A DNA stretch of 63,009 bases from Enorma burkinafasonensis (lineage in GTDB: Bacteria > Actinomycetota > Coriobacteriia > Coriobacteriales > Coriobacteriaceae): positions 1 through 63,009 of the forward strand of contig NZ_LR597510.1 of NCBI RefSeq assembly GCF_902150035.1, in the 5' to 3' direction. Positions 8,157-17,518 of the stretch are shown piece by piece (position 1 is the stretch's first letter; every line of letters starts with the position of its first letter). The notes beneath the pieces were generated by a model, which made no database searches, had not been told where the DNA came from, and saw only the letters and a list, made by a program, of their open reading frames with translations. The position numbers were made by a program, and so were the translations under genes.

Positions 8157-9233
8157 GTGCCTGTCAGGGATCCCCATGCTACGGGGCGCGCGGGCGCGTC
8201 CCCTGACGGCCGCGGCGCGCGCCGCGCCGGCGGGCAGGATGCCCCGCGCCGCCTGCCCTTCGCGGTGCGCCTCGCCGCGCGCTTCGCCCTGCTCATGCTC
8301 GCTGTGAGCTTCGTCACGTTCTGGCTGGTGGGCAACTCGCCCATCGACCCCGTCCAGGCGAACGTGGGCCAGGTCGCCTACGCCACGATGTCGCCCGAGC
8401 GCCGCGCGCAGCTCGCCGAGCGCTGGGACGCGGGCACCCCGGTGCTCGAGCGCTACGCGGCGTGGCTCGCCGATGCCGTCCGCGGCGACCTGGGCGAGAG
8501 CCTGCGCTACAACGAGCCGGTCGTCGCCGTGGTGGCGGAGCGCTTCACGAGCTCCGTGGTGCTGCTCGCCGCGAGCTGGCTTGTCGCCGGACTGCTCGGC
8601 ACCGCGCTCGGCGTCGCCTCCGGCGCGCGGCCGGGAAGCCTGCTCGATCGCGCGGTGCGCGGCTACTGCTACCTGCTTTCGGCCACGCCCACGTTCTGGC
8701 TGGCCCTGGTCGCGCTCATGGTCTTCTCCGTCTACCTGGGCTGGTTCCCCCTGGGCTTTTCGGTCCCCATCGGGTCTTCCGGCGCGGTCCCGCTCGCCGT
8801 GCGCCTGCACCACATCGTGTTGCCGGCGCTCGTGCTCTCGCTCACCGGCGTCGCCAACGTGGCGCTCCACACCCGCGAGAAGACCCGCGAGGTCATGGCG
8901 AGCGACTACGTGCGCTTCGCGCGCTCGCGCGGGGAGTCGGCGCGCTCCATCGTGCTGCGGCACGGCGTGCGCAACCTCATCATCCCGGCGCTCACGCTCC
9001 AGTGCGCGCAGATCAGCGAGATCTTCGGCGGCTCGATCCTGGTGGAGCAGGTCTTCTCGTATCCCGGGCTGGGACAGGCCGCGGTGACGGCGGGCCTCGG
9101 CGGCGACGCGCCGCTGCTGGTCGGGCTCGCGCTCGCCTCGGCCGCCCTCGTGTTCGCGGGAAACGCGCTCGCGAACGCCCTCTACGGCGCGGTCGACCCG
9201 CGCCTCAAGGGGGAGGTGGCCCATGTCGAGTGA
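8157..9233 (+). CDS. ABC transporter permease, DppB/NikB type
   Basis: A 358-residue inner-membrane protein with a short polar, Arg/Gly-rich cytosolic N-terminus. One transmembrane helix follows near residues 42-60, then an extracellular loop with the family pattern GDLGESLRYNEPV, then about five helices. The EAA loop is seen in MASDYVRFARSRGESARSIVLRHGVRNLIIP, broken here for length as SDYVRFARSRG and NLIIP. It begins at GTG 8157, 3 bp after the binding-protein stop, and overlaps the next permease by 11 bp, so translation is coupled. With its partner it forms the channel. Confidence 0.9.
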   Translation: MPVRDPHATGRAGASPDGRGARRAGGQDAPRRLPFAVRLAARFALLMLAVSFVTFWLVGNSPIDPVQANVGQVAYATMSPERRAQLAERWDAGTPVLERYAAWLADAVRGDLGESLRYNEPVVAVVAERFTSSVVLLAASWLVAGLLGTALGVASGARPGSLLDRAVRGYCYLLSATPTFWLALVALMVFSVYLGWFPLGFSVPIGSSGAVPLAVRLHHIVLPALVLSLTGVANVALHTREKTREVMASDYVRFARSRGESARSIVLRHGVRNLIIPALTLQCAQISEIFGGSILVEQVFSYPGLGQAAVTAGLGGDAPLLVGLALASAALVFAGNALANALYGAVDPRLKGEVAHVE

Positions 9234-10143
9234 CGCGCGCGCGGACGTGCCCGCAACCACGGCACCGATGCCGGACGCCGCCCCGGGCGCCCGCACCGTG
9301 TTCCACGTACCGGCCGCATCGGGCCGCCTGAGCGGCAGGCGGGCGCTTCTGCTCATGTTCGCCGCCGTCGCCGCCGCGCTCGCGGCGATCGCCGTCGCAG
9401 GCGCCCTCTCGCAGGACCGCGCCGCGGCGGTGGACTTCGCCGCGCGCAACCTCGCCCCCAGCTCCGCGCACCCCTTCGGGACGGATTGGATGGGCCGCGA
9501 CATGCTCGCGCGCACGCTCGCGGGGCTCTCGACCTCGATCGGGGTGGGGCTGCTCGCAGCCGCGGCATCCTCGGTCATCGCGCTCGCGCTCGAGACCGCG
9601 GCGGCGCTCGGCGGCCCGCGCGTCGACGCCGCGGTCGAGTGGCTCATCGACCTCGTGATGGGCATCCCGCACCTGGTGTTGCTCATCCTCATCAGCTACG
9701 CGCTCGGGCGCGGCACGGCGGGCGTGCTCGTGGGCATCGCCGTCACGCACTGGCCGAGCCTCGCGCGCGTCCTGCGCGCCGAGATCCTCCAGGTGCGCGC
9801 GCAGCCGTTCTTCGCCTGCTCGACGGCGCTCGGCGTCTCGCGCGCGCGGCTGGTGGCGGCGCACGTCATCCCCCATGTGCTGCCGCAGTACCTGGTGGGG
9901 CTCGTGCTCCTCTTCCCGCACGCGGTCCTGCACGAGGCGTCCATCACCTTCCTGGGCTTCGGCCTCCCGCCCGAGCAGCCCGCGATCGGCGTGATCCTCT
10001 CGGAGGCCATGGGCTACCTCACGACCGGCGCCTGGTGGCTCGCGGTGTTCCCCGGCTTGGCGCTGCTCGCGTGCGTGCTGCTCTTCGACCGCGCCGGAGC
10101 GCTCTTGCGCCGCCTCGTCGATCCCGAGGGGGCGCAGGCATGA
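9223..10143 (+). CDS. ABC transporter permease, DppC/NikC type
   Basis: A 306-residue permease with a ~40-residue polar N-terminus, a first helix at about 44-64, the characteristic HPFGTDWMGRDMLARTLAG segment after it, and four to five further helices. It pairs with the upstream permease. Start ATG 9223 lies inside the 3-prime end of the previous gene; its stop overlaps the next start in ATGA. The neighbours give a complete importer with two different ATPases, the arrangement of dipeptide, opine and nickel systems. Confidence 0.9.
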   Translation: MSSDARADVPATTAPMPDAAPGARTVFHVPAASGRLSGRRALLLMFAAVAAALAAIAVAGALSQDRAAAVDFAARNLAPSSAHPFGTDWMGRDMLARTLAGLSTSIGVGLLAAAASSVIALALETAAALGGPRVDAAVEWLIDLVMGIPHLVLLILISYALGRGTAGVLVGIAVTHWPSLARVLRAEILQVRAQPFFACSTALGVSRARLVAAHVIPHVLPQYLVGLVLLFPHAVLHEASITFLGFGLPPEQPAIGVILSEAMGYLTTGAWWLAVFPGLALLACVLLFDRAGALLRRLVDPEGAQA

Positions 10144-11111
10144 TGCGCGATCGCCTCGAGCCGGAGACGGCTTCGCCGGAGGCGCCCGCAGCCGCGCACC
10201 GCGACACCGAGCTGCACCACCACCATACCCATGCGGACGGCTCGCGCCATGCGGCCGGGCACCATCTGCTCACGGTCGAGCACCTGGGCGTGTCCTTCAC
10301 CATGTACGACCCCGCCGCCCCCTTCTTCTCCGCGAAGAAGGTCGAGCTGCCCGTCATCCGCGACCTCTCGGTCTCGGTGCACGAGGGCGAGGTCCTCGCC
10401 GTGGTGGGCGCGAGCGGCTCGGGAAAGACGCTTCTTGCCGACGCTATCCTGGGGCTCTATGAGCCGAACGCCCGCGTGGAGGGCTCGATCTTCTTCGATG
10501 GGCGGCGTGTCGGCGCCCACGACCTGGCGCGTCTGCGCGGACACGGGATCTCGCTCGTGCCGCAGAGCGTGACGCACCTGGACCCGCTCATGAGGGTGGG
10601 GGAACAGGTCGTCGGGGCCTGCTCGGGAGCGCGGCGCCGCGAGCGCGCGGAGCGCATGCGGGAGCTCTTCGCACGCTACGGTCTTGCGCCCGAGGTCGAG
10701 CGGCTCTACCCGCATGAGCTCTCGGGCGGCATGGCCCGCCGCGTGCTCCTCATGTGCGCACTCATGGACGAGCCCCGCCTCATCGTGGCGGATGAGCCCA
10801 CGCCCGGGCTCGACCTCGAGCTCGCGGTGCGCGCCCTCGACGACCTCAGGACCTTCGCGCGCTCGGGCGGCGGCGTGCTGCTCATCACGCACGACCTCGA
10901 GCTCGCGCTCACCGTGGCCGACCGCGTCGCGGTCTTCAAGGACGGCACCGTGGTGGAGGAGACCTCGTGCGCGAGCTTCGCGGCGCCGGAGCTGCTGCGC
11001 CACCCGTTCTCGCGGGCGCTCTGGCATGCGATGCCGGAACACGATTTCGCCGCCGGCGCAGACGCGGGCGCGGACGATGGGAGGTGCCCCGATGGGCCTC
11101 GTCGCCGATAG
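10140..11111 (+). CDS. ABC transporter ATPase with His-rich N-terminus (DppD/NikD-like)
   Basis: A 323-residue nucleotide-binding subunit. Residues 20-42 carry nine histidines (H20, H26-29, H31, H37, H41, H42), an unusual extension for this family and a typical metal-chelating composition. Then come Walker A GASGSGKT (90-97), Q-loop VPQSVTHL, signature HELSGGMARR, Walker B LIVADEPTPGLD and H-loop LITHD. It hydrolyses ATP on the cytosolic face. The start ATG 10140 overlaps the permease stop. The His-rich segment supports nickel or another transition metal as cargo, but this is inference. Confidence 0.88.
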   Translation: MMRDRLEPETASPEAPAAAHRDTELHHHHTHADGSRHAAGHHLLTVEHLGVSFTMYDPAAPFFSAKKVELPVIRDLSVSVHEGEVLAVVGASGSGKTLLADAILGLYEPNARVEGSIFFDGRRVGAHDLARLRGHGISLVPQSVTHLDPLMRVGEQVVGACSGARRRERAERMRELFARYGLAPEVERLYPHELSGGMARRVLLMCALMDEPRLIVADEPTPGLDLELAVRALDDLRTFARSGGGVLLITHDLELALTVADRVAVFKDGTVVEETSCASFAAPELLRHPFSRALWHAMPEHDFAAGADAGADDGRCPDGPRRR

Positions 11112-11769
11112 CATCTCGTTTTCCTATCCGAGCGGCCGCTCGGTGCTGGATGGCCTGTCGCTCATGGTCGAGCCGGGCGAGTGCGTCGCCCTCGCGGCGC
11201 CCTCGGGCACGGGCAAGACCACACTCTGCCGTCTGCTCGCCGGGTACCTCCGTCCGCAGGCCGGTACGGTCACCGTCGACGGCGCGCCCCTTCTCGCACG
11301 TGGCGGCCTCTTCCGCCACCCGCCTGCGTCTCCGCGTCCGGTCCAGCTGATCTGGCAGCACCCCGAGCAGGCGTTCGACCCGCTCGCGCGCCTCGACGTG
11401 AGCGTTTCGGAAGGGCTCCCTCATACGACCGGGAACGACTCGCCCGCGCTCCGCCGCCCCGAGCTCGACCGAATCCGCTCGACAGGTCTTCTCGAGCGGT
11501 TTGGCGTGCGCGAGGCGTGGCTCGACCGCTTCCCGCACGAGCTCTCGGGCGGCGAGCTCATGAGGCTCTGCGTCGTGCGCGCGCTGCTCGCCCGGCCACG
11601 CTACCTCATCTGCGACGAGATGACGGCCATGCTCGATGCCGTCACGCAGGCCTCGCTCTGGCGCGAGGTGCTCGCGCTCGCCGATGAGCGCGCGATGGGC
11701 CTCGTCATCGTGTCGCACAGCCCCGCGCTCGTGCGGCGCATCGCGACGCGCACCGTGCGCCTCGGGTAG
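11092..11769 (+). CDS. ABC transporter ATPase (DppF/NikE-like)
   Basis: A compact 225-residue ATPase. Walker A APSGTGKT is near residues 38-45, signature HELSGGELMRL, and Walker B YLICDEMTAMLD with H-loop VSHS. The shortness and the lack of the C-terminal oligopeptide-binding extension (normally ~60 residues more in DppD/OppF) resemble NikE rather than OppF. ATG 11092 follows GGGAGGTG and overlaps the preceding ATPase gene by 20 bp. It is the last gene of the operon, and no clear terminator follows at once. Confidence 0.87.
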   Translation: MGLVADSISFSYPSGRSVLDGLSLMVEPGECVALAAPSGTGKTTLCRLLAGYLRPQAGTVTVDGAPLLARGGLFRHPPASPRPVQLIWQHPEQAFDPLARLDVSVSEGLPHTTGNDSPALRRPELDRIRSTGLLERFGVREAWLDRFPHELSGGELMRLCVVRALLARPRYLICDEMTAMLDAVTQASLWREVLALADERAMGLVIVSHSPALVRRIATRTVRLG

Positions 11770-11810
11770 ACGGCTCTCAGGGTGCTCGGGCCGCCGTTCC
11801 GACATTCGAT

Positions 11811-11937
11811 CGTCTTGGCGGTGGTTGTTTTCGGAACGGTAGGGTAGCGCTTTGCGTCAGGAACCGTTTATCTGGGCTTTCGTCGCAAGGGAATCGCGGT
11901 GTACCGGCTGTTTTCCGATCTACCCACCGCCAAGACG
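11811..11937. repeat. Inverted repeat with 14 bp perfect arms
   Basis: Arm 11811-11824 (CGTCTTGGCGGTGG) is the exact reverse complement of 11924-11937, with about 99 bp between. It lies in the non-coding gap after the transporter operon. The inner sequence near the right arm (GCTGTTTTC then CGAT) recurs in the neighbouring repeat at 12115-12255, so both may be copies of one intergenic repeat family. A long RNA hairpin acting as terminator is the alternative. Confidence 0.6.
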
Positions 11938-12114
11938 GCCGAGTTGGGAAACCGAGGGGAAAGCCGGTGTTGACGCGCGATCCGTCGCCCCGTGTCGTCC
12001 TGCATCGGGGCGTCGTCTCGCTTGAGGCGCGCCCCACATCGATTTTTATATATCTAATTTAAAAAACCCATGTCCACAGGCCGGCAACCGGCGTCTTCGG
12101 CGGCAGCCGGGGAA

Positions 12115-12255
12115 GTTCAGACAAGAATACTGTGGGTTACTCGTGCGAGGCGGGTGTCACGGGGCATTGCCAGACGGCTATCCAGCTGTTTTCTCGATGG
12201 GGAACGGGTGTGGCGGGGGCTTGCCGCGAATGACCCACAGTATTCCTGCTTGAAC
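12115..12255. repeat. Imperfect inverted repeat, 23 bp arms (REP-like element)
   Basis: The arms 12115-12137 and 12233-12255 match at 20 of 23 positions when one is reverse-complemented, with a perfect 13 bp core GAATACTGTGGGT at 12125-12137. Similarity fades inward, as if two copies of a longer repeat face each other. Both arms read as the same peptide pattern (ILWV) in one frame, which explains the short reading frames seen here. It looks like a dispersed intergenic repeat pair; copies elsewhere in the genome cannot be seen from this window. Confidence 0.6.
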
Positions 12256-12408
12256 ATCACGCTGGCCGGATCGGAATGGCGTCCGCACGCCCCATGCCTT
12301 TCCAAGCGCCGCCCCTACCGTTTCCGTTGCGTGAATTCGCCGGGCTCGACCGCGCCGGCGCGGTGCCCGAGTGATACCATGAAGGCCCGTAAAGACCACA
12401 GGTTCTGA

Positions 12409-14094
<1,686 letters not shown>

Positions 14095-14098
14095 GGCC

Positions 14099-15049
14099 GT
14101 GGCCGCGCCCGCCCGCAACGGCGCCGCGCGCCCCGGCGCCGCGCCCACGGCGCTCGAGCGCGCGGTGAGGGAGTACCTGGCGTTTCTCGCCGTCGAGCGC
14201 AACCTCGCGCGCAACACGGTCGAGGGCTACCGGCGCGACCTCTCCGCCTATACCGGCTTCCTCGCCGAGCGGGACGTCACCGACCCCGACCGCGTCGCGC
14301 GCGCCGACATCGACGCGTTCGTCGTCGCGCGCCGCGATGCCGGCTACGCGGACGCCTCGGTCGAGCGCGCGCTTTCCGCCATCAAGGGCCTCCACGCCTT
14401 CATGCTGCGCGAGGGGCTCACGACAGCGCATCCCACCGCGGCGCTCCGCCTGCCCAAGAAGGAGGAGCACCTGCCCGACTTCCTCACGATCGACGAGGCC
14501 CGCGCCCTGCTCGAGCAGCCGTTCCCCGATACCGCCGCGGCCGCGCGCGACCGTGCCATCCTGGAGGTGCTCTACGGGTGCGGCCTGCGCGTGAACGAGC
14601 TTTCAGGTCTCGACCTGCGCGACCTCTACCTCGACGAGGAGTTCATGCGCGTGGTGGGCAAGGGGTCCAAGGAGCGGCTCGTCCCCATCCTGGGCACCGC
14701 GCGCGCGGCGCTCATGGGCTATCTCGACGGGCCGCGCGACGAGCTCGCGCGCCACGCCCGATCGGGCCAGGCGACCTCGGCGGTCTTTCTCAACAAGAAC
14801 GGCGGGCGGCTCTCGCGCCAGTCGGTGCACGCGCTTTGCGAGCGCTACGGCCGCGCCGTGGGCATCGAGGGGCTGCACCCGCACACGCTGCGCCACTCGT
14901 TCGCGACCCACATGCTCGCCGGCGGCGCCGACCTGCGCGTCCTGCAGGAGATCTTGGGCCATGCCGACATCTCGACCACGCAGGTCTACACGCACCTCGA
15001 CCGCACGCAGCTGCGCGAGGTGTACCTTGCCGCCCACCCGCGCGCGTGA
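14099..15049 (+). CDS. xerD: Tyrosine recombinase XerD
   Basis: A 316-residue tyrosine recombinase. The N-terminal core-binding domain (EYLAFLAVERNLARNTV) is followed by the catalytic domain: Arg in GCGLRVNELSGL, His-x-x-Arg in HTLRHSFATHML, the second His in LGHADISTTQ, and the nucleophile Tyr in VYTHLD. It resolves chromosome dimers at dif together with XerC, which is not in the window. GTG 14099 was chosen since it directly follows the pyrG stop; the first ~20 Ala/Pro-rich residues may be non-essential. No dif-like site was recognised nearby. Confidence 0.9.
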   Translation: MAAPARNGAARPGAAPTALERAVREYLAFLAVERNLARNTVEGYRRDLSAYTGFLAERDVTDPDRVARADIDAFVVARRDAGYADASVERALSAIKGLHAFMLREGLTTAHPTAALRLPKKEEHLPDFLTIDEARALLEQPFPDTAAAARDRAILEVLYGCGLRVNELSGLDLRDLYLDEEFMRVVGKGSKERLVPILGTARAALMGYLDGPRDELARHARSGQATSAVFLNKNGGRLSRQSVHALCERYGRAVGIEGLHPHTLRHSFATHMLAGGADLRVLQEILGHADISTTQVYTHLDRTQLREVYLAAHPRA

Positions 15050-15191
15050 CGGGGCGCCGAGCGCCATCTCGACCGCAGCCGCGCGCATACGCGCCCACCC
15101 GCGCACCTTGCTCGCGCCGTCTCCCCAGGCCACCGGCCACCTGCGGCTTCTCCGTTTCGACACAATTCCTTCGGCCGTCTGCGAAAATCGG

Positions 15192-15217
15192 TTCAAGTAA
15201 AACTTGAAGGTTAGGTT
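15192..15217 (+). promoter_or_regulatory. Motif shared by the mraZ and ftsZ upstream regions
   Basis: TTCAAGT (15192-15198) and ACTTGAA (15202-15208) form a perfect inverted repeat with an AAA spacer, followed by GGTTAGGTT. The 14 bp AAACTTGAAGGTTA here recurs exactly upstream of ftsZ (30430-30443). MerR-type regulators such as actinobacterial FtsR bind motifs of this general kind near division genes; that regulator is a guess, the shared sequence is seen. Confidence 0.55.
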
Positions 15218-15221
15218 CACC

Positions 15222-15250
15222 GAGCCCCCATCGACCGGTGGGGGCTCTTT
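15222..15250 (+). terminator. Intrinsic terminator before the dcw cluster
   Basis: GAGCCCCC (15222-15229) pairs with GGGGGCTC (15240-15247) around a 10 nt loop, followed by TTTCG. It would end either the pyrG-xerD transcript or a short leader RNA started at the division motif just upstream. Confidence 0.75.
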
Positions 15251-15323
15251 CGTACCGCGAACCCAACATCTTGTGTTCCGCCTTGGGTGGAGGCGGGGTG
15301 CCCGCGGGCCCGTCGAGGGGCGC

Positions 15324-15350
15324 TGGGGTACCGTTGGGGGAGAGAGTGGG
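15324..15350 (+). promoter_or_regulatory. Candidate MraZ operator repeats
   Basis: Three TGGG repeats (15324, 15335, 15347) recur every 11-12 bp on one strand, about 105-130 bp before the mraZ start. In other bacteria MraZ binds tandem TGGG-type boxes in its own leader with about 10 bp spacing. The GC-rich context makes chance occurrence possible. Confidence 0.45.
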
Positions 15351-15452
15351 AGAAAGTGTTGCGAAAGGGGGAGTCAACCCATATTATTGAAAGCGTCGAC
15401 GGCGGGGTGGCTCCCGCATCTGCCCACGAGTAAGCCTAAGGGGGTGCAAGCG

Positions 15453-15887
15453 GTGTATCTGACAGGTACCTACGATCGCAATCTCGATGCGAAGGGTCGT
15501 CTGTCTCTGCCGCCTGCCTTCCGTAAGCAGCTTGGGGACCAGGTGCGCGTCCTCGCCGCTCCTGAGAAGGAGATCGACGCCGTGTACGTGTTCACCGAGG
15601 ACACGTTCCGCGACTGGCTCATGTCGGTGTTCGAGTCAAAGGGTGGCTACAACCCCACGAACGAGCAGCATCGACTGGTCAAGGAGGCTCTTAACGGTGC
15701 GGCAACCACACTTGAAATAGACTCCGCCGCCCGTATCAGCCTTCCCGAGTCGGTCCGGGGAGAGGCCCATCTCGACCGCGAGGTGACCGTTGTGGGCAAC
15801 GACGACCGCCTGGTGATCTGGGATCGCGCGACGCACGAGGCCCGCAAGGCCTCCGTGAAGAGCGCGCTCGCGGACTTCTTCAACTAA
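15453..15887 (+). CDS. mraZ: Transcriptional regulator MraZ
   Basis: A 144-residue double AbrB-like DNA-binding protein, the first gene of the dcw cluster. It begins VYLTGTYDRNLDAKGRLSLP; the second half repeats the fold with DSAARISLPESVR. GTG 15453 gives the family length and follows GGGGG at 15440-15444; the open frame continues upstream but without homologous sequence. MraZ rings bind tandem repeats ahead of their own gene and tune the wall and division genes. rsmH starts 21 bp later. Confidence 0.95.
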   Translation: MYLTGTYDRNLDAKGRLSLPPAFRKQLGDQVRVLAAPEKEIDAVYVFTEDTFRDWLMSVFESKGGYNPTNEQHRLVKEALNGAATTLEIDSAARISLPESVRGEAHLDREVTVVGNDDRLVIWDRATHEARKASVKSALADFFN

Positions 15888-15908
15888 CGGTCCTGGGAGG
15901 GTGCGTGC

Positions 15909-16898
15909 ATGGCAACGGGAACGTTGACACCAGAATATCGGCATGAACCTGTCATGCTCCGGGAAGTGCTCACAGCGCTTCAGCTGGAGAGCGGGTCCGT
16001 CGTGTGCGACTGCACGCTCGGCGGCGCCGGCCACTCGGTCGAGATGGCCCGCGCGATCGGCGAGGACGGCCTGCTGATCGGGATCGATCAGGATGACATG
16101 GCACTCGCCGCGGCCACCGAGCGGCTCGACCGCGAGGCGCCGGGTACGCCGCACAAGCTCCTGAAGGGCAACTTCGGGGACTTGGACGAGCTCCTCTGCC
16201 GGGCCGAGGTGCCCGGCGTCGACGGCATCCTCTTCGATCTTGGCGTTTCGAGCCCGCAACTCGATATCCCAGGAAGGGGCTTCTCGTATCACGAGGACGC
16301 CCCGCTCGATATGCGGATGGATCCGGGGAACAACCCCCTAAACGCAGCTCAGGTCATCAACACCTACAACACAGCAGACCTGACCCGGATCCTCAGCATC
16401 TACGGGGAGGAGAAGTTCGCCCCGCAGATCGCCCGCGAGATCGTGCGGCGTCGCGAGACGCGCCCGATCGAGACCACCGGCGAGCTCGTCGAGGCCATCA
16501 AGGCGGCCATCCCGGCCGCGGCCCGCAGGCGCGCAGGCCACCATCCCGCGCGCAAGAGCTTCCAGGCCATCCGCATCGAGGTGAACCACGAGCTCGAGGT
16601 GCTCGAGCGCGGCCTCGAGGCGGCGGTGCGGTGGCTCAACCCGGGAGGGCGCATCTGCGTCATCTCGTACCACTCGCTTGAGGACCGCATCGTGAAGCGG
16701 CTCTTCCAGGAGCTGAGCCAGGGCTGCACCTGCCCGCCGGAGATCCCGGTGTGCGTGTGCGGGAACGTGCCGATACTCAAGGTCATCACCCGTAAACCGC
16801 TCGTTGCATCCGCCGAAGAGGTGGAGCGCAACCCGCGGGCGAGGTCGGCGAAGATCCGCGTGGCCGAGCGGACGGAGGGCATCCGTCAACGCTCGTGA
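15909..16898 (+). CDS. rsmH: 16S rRNA m4C1402 methyltransferase RsmH
   Basis: A 329-residue SAM-dependent methyltransferase (formerly MraW). It shows YRHEPVMLREVL at the N-terminus, the SAM motif CDCTLGGAGHS, FDLGVSSPQLD, and the late SYHSLEDRIVKRLF and NPRARSAKIRV motifs. It N4-methylates C1402 in the 30S subunit. ATG 15909 follows GGGAGG. It is in the standard dcw position between mraZ and the ftsL-like gene. Confidence 0.96.
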   Translation: MATGTLTPEYRHEPVMLREVLTALQLESGSVVCDCTLGGAGHSVEMARAIGEDGLLIGIDQDDMALAAATERLDREAPGTPHKLLKGNFGDLDELLCRAEVPGVDGILFDLGVSSPQLDIPGRGFSYHEDAPLDMRMDPGNNPLNAAQVINTYNTADLTRILSIYGEEKFAPQIAREIVRRRETRPIETTGELVEAIKAAIPAAARRRAGHHPARKSFQAIRIEVNHELEVLERGLEAAVRWLNPGGRICVISYHSLEDRIVKRLFQELSQGCTCPPEIPVCVCGNVPILKVITRKPLVASAEEVERNPRARSAKIRVAERTEGIRQRS

Positions 16899-16985
16899 CG
16901 CGAGGGCTTCGAAGATCCCACCCGTATCGCTAGAAACGCACTGCAAACGAACCGACGATCGATTTGGGATGGGAGGCCGAGCACC

Positions 16986-17495
16986 ATGGCACGCTATGAT
17001 TCCAATCTCGCATACGCCTTCGACGCCGCGGCCGCTCCCGAGCGCGCCCGCACCGCCGCGCCGGCCCGCGCCCCGCAGGGCCGCCCGCACCTCGACGTCT
17101 ACACCGGCGAGGGTCGCGAGGCCAACCAGCTGGTGAGCCCGGTCTTCACCCATGTCGTGAAGGTCTTCTGTGTGCTCGTCGCGCTCGTTTTCACCATCGG
17201 TATCGCCCGTGTTACCATCGCAGGCGCCACCGCCTCGTACCTGAACGCGAACGCCGAGGTCTCCTCGTCGCTCGAGGCCGCGCGCGACGACAGCTCGAGC
17301 CTCGAGGTGATGAACTCGGTCTACGGCGCCGACACGCGCATCCGCGACCTCGCGATGGGCACGCTCGGCATGGTCGAGCCCGAGGGCTCGGTCACGCTCG
17401 ATCTGAGTGAGCCCGACGCCGCTGCGACGGAGGGCGACGCGCTCAATGCGGCGGCAGCCGAGGCGGACGCTCCCGCGCCCGTCGCGGCCCAGTAG
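16986..17495 (+). CDS. FtsL-like division membrane protein
   Basis: A 169-residue bitopic protein in the ftsL position. A ~50-residue polar cytosolic part precedes a helix at about 55-80 (VVKVFCVLVALVFTIGIARV). A short helical region with a coiled-coil look (about 85-125) and an acidic Ala/Asp/Pro-rich tail follow. Sequence homology to FtsL is weak as usual for this fast-evolving family; position and topology support the call. It would scaffold FtsQ and FtsI-FtsW at the septum. It follows GGGAGG and ends 23 bp before ftsI. Confidence 0.7.
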   Translation: MARYDSNLAYAFDAAAAPERARTAAPARAPQGRPHLDVYTGEGREANQLVSPVFTHVVKVFCVLVALVFTIGIARVTIAGATASYLNANAEVSSSLEAARDDSSSLEVMNSVYGADTRIRDLAMGTLGMVEPEGSVTLDLSEPDAAATEGDALNAAAAEADAPAPVAAQ

Positions 17496-17518
17496 GCTAC
17501 CGATCAGATCAGGCACCT

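Larger units (their letters stand above)
15050..15452. other. Regulatory gap upstream of the dcw cluster
   Basis: About 400 bp without a gene. In order it holds: the end of the pyrG-xerD unit, a TTCAAGT/ACTTGAA inverted repeat plus AAACTTGAAGGTTA motif (15192-15217), a strong terminator (15222-15250), TGGG-type repeats that look like MraZ boxes (15324-15350), and the GGGGG ribosome site of mraZ. Confidence 0.7.

Noticed and set aside
6825-9692. A 955-codon minus-strand frame opposite the importer genes
   Set aside because: The plus-strand frames carry complete family motifs and tight operon overlaps; the minus frame has none.
12070-12408. Short frames in the gap before pyrG
   Set aside because: They lack ribosome sites and their similar peptides come from the two inverted repeat arms, so they are repeat-derived.
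14099-15049. The recombinase as an integrase of a mobile element using the terminal repeats
   Set aside because: It has XerD features and sits with pyrG near the dcw cluster, far from the window ends; no att-like cores link it to the 127 bp repeat.
15204-15452. An 83-residue N-terminal extension of MraZ
   Set aside because: The extension runs through the terminator and operator repeats, and MraZ proteins start at the YLTGTYDRNLD segment with a ribosome site just before GTG 15453.
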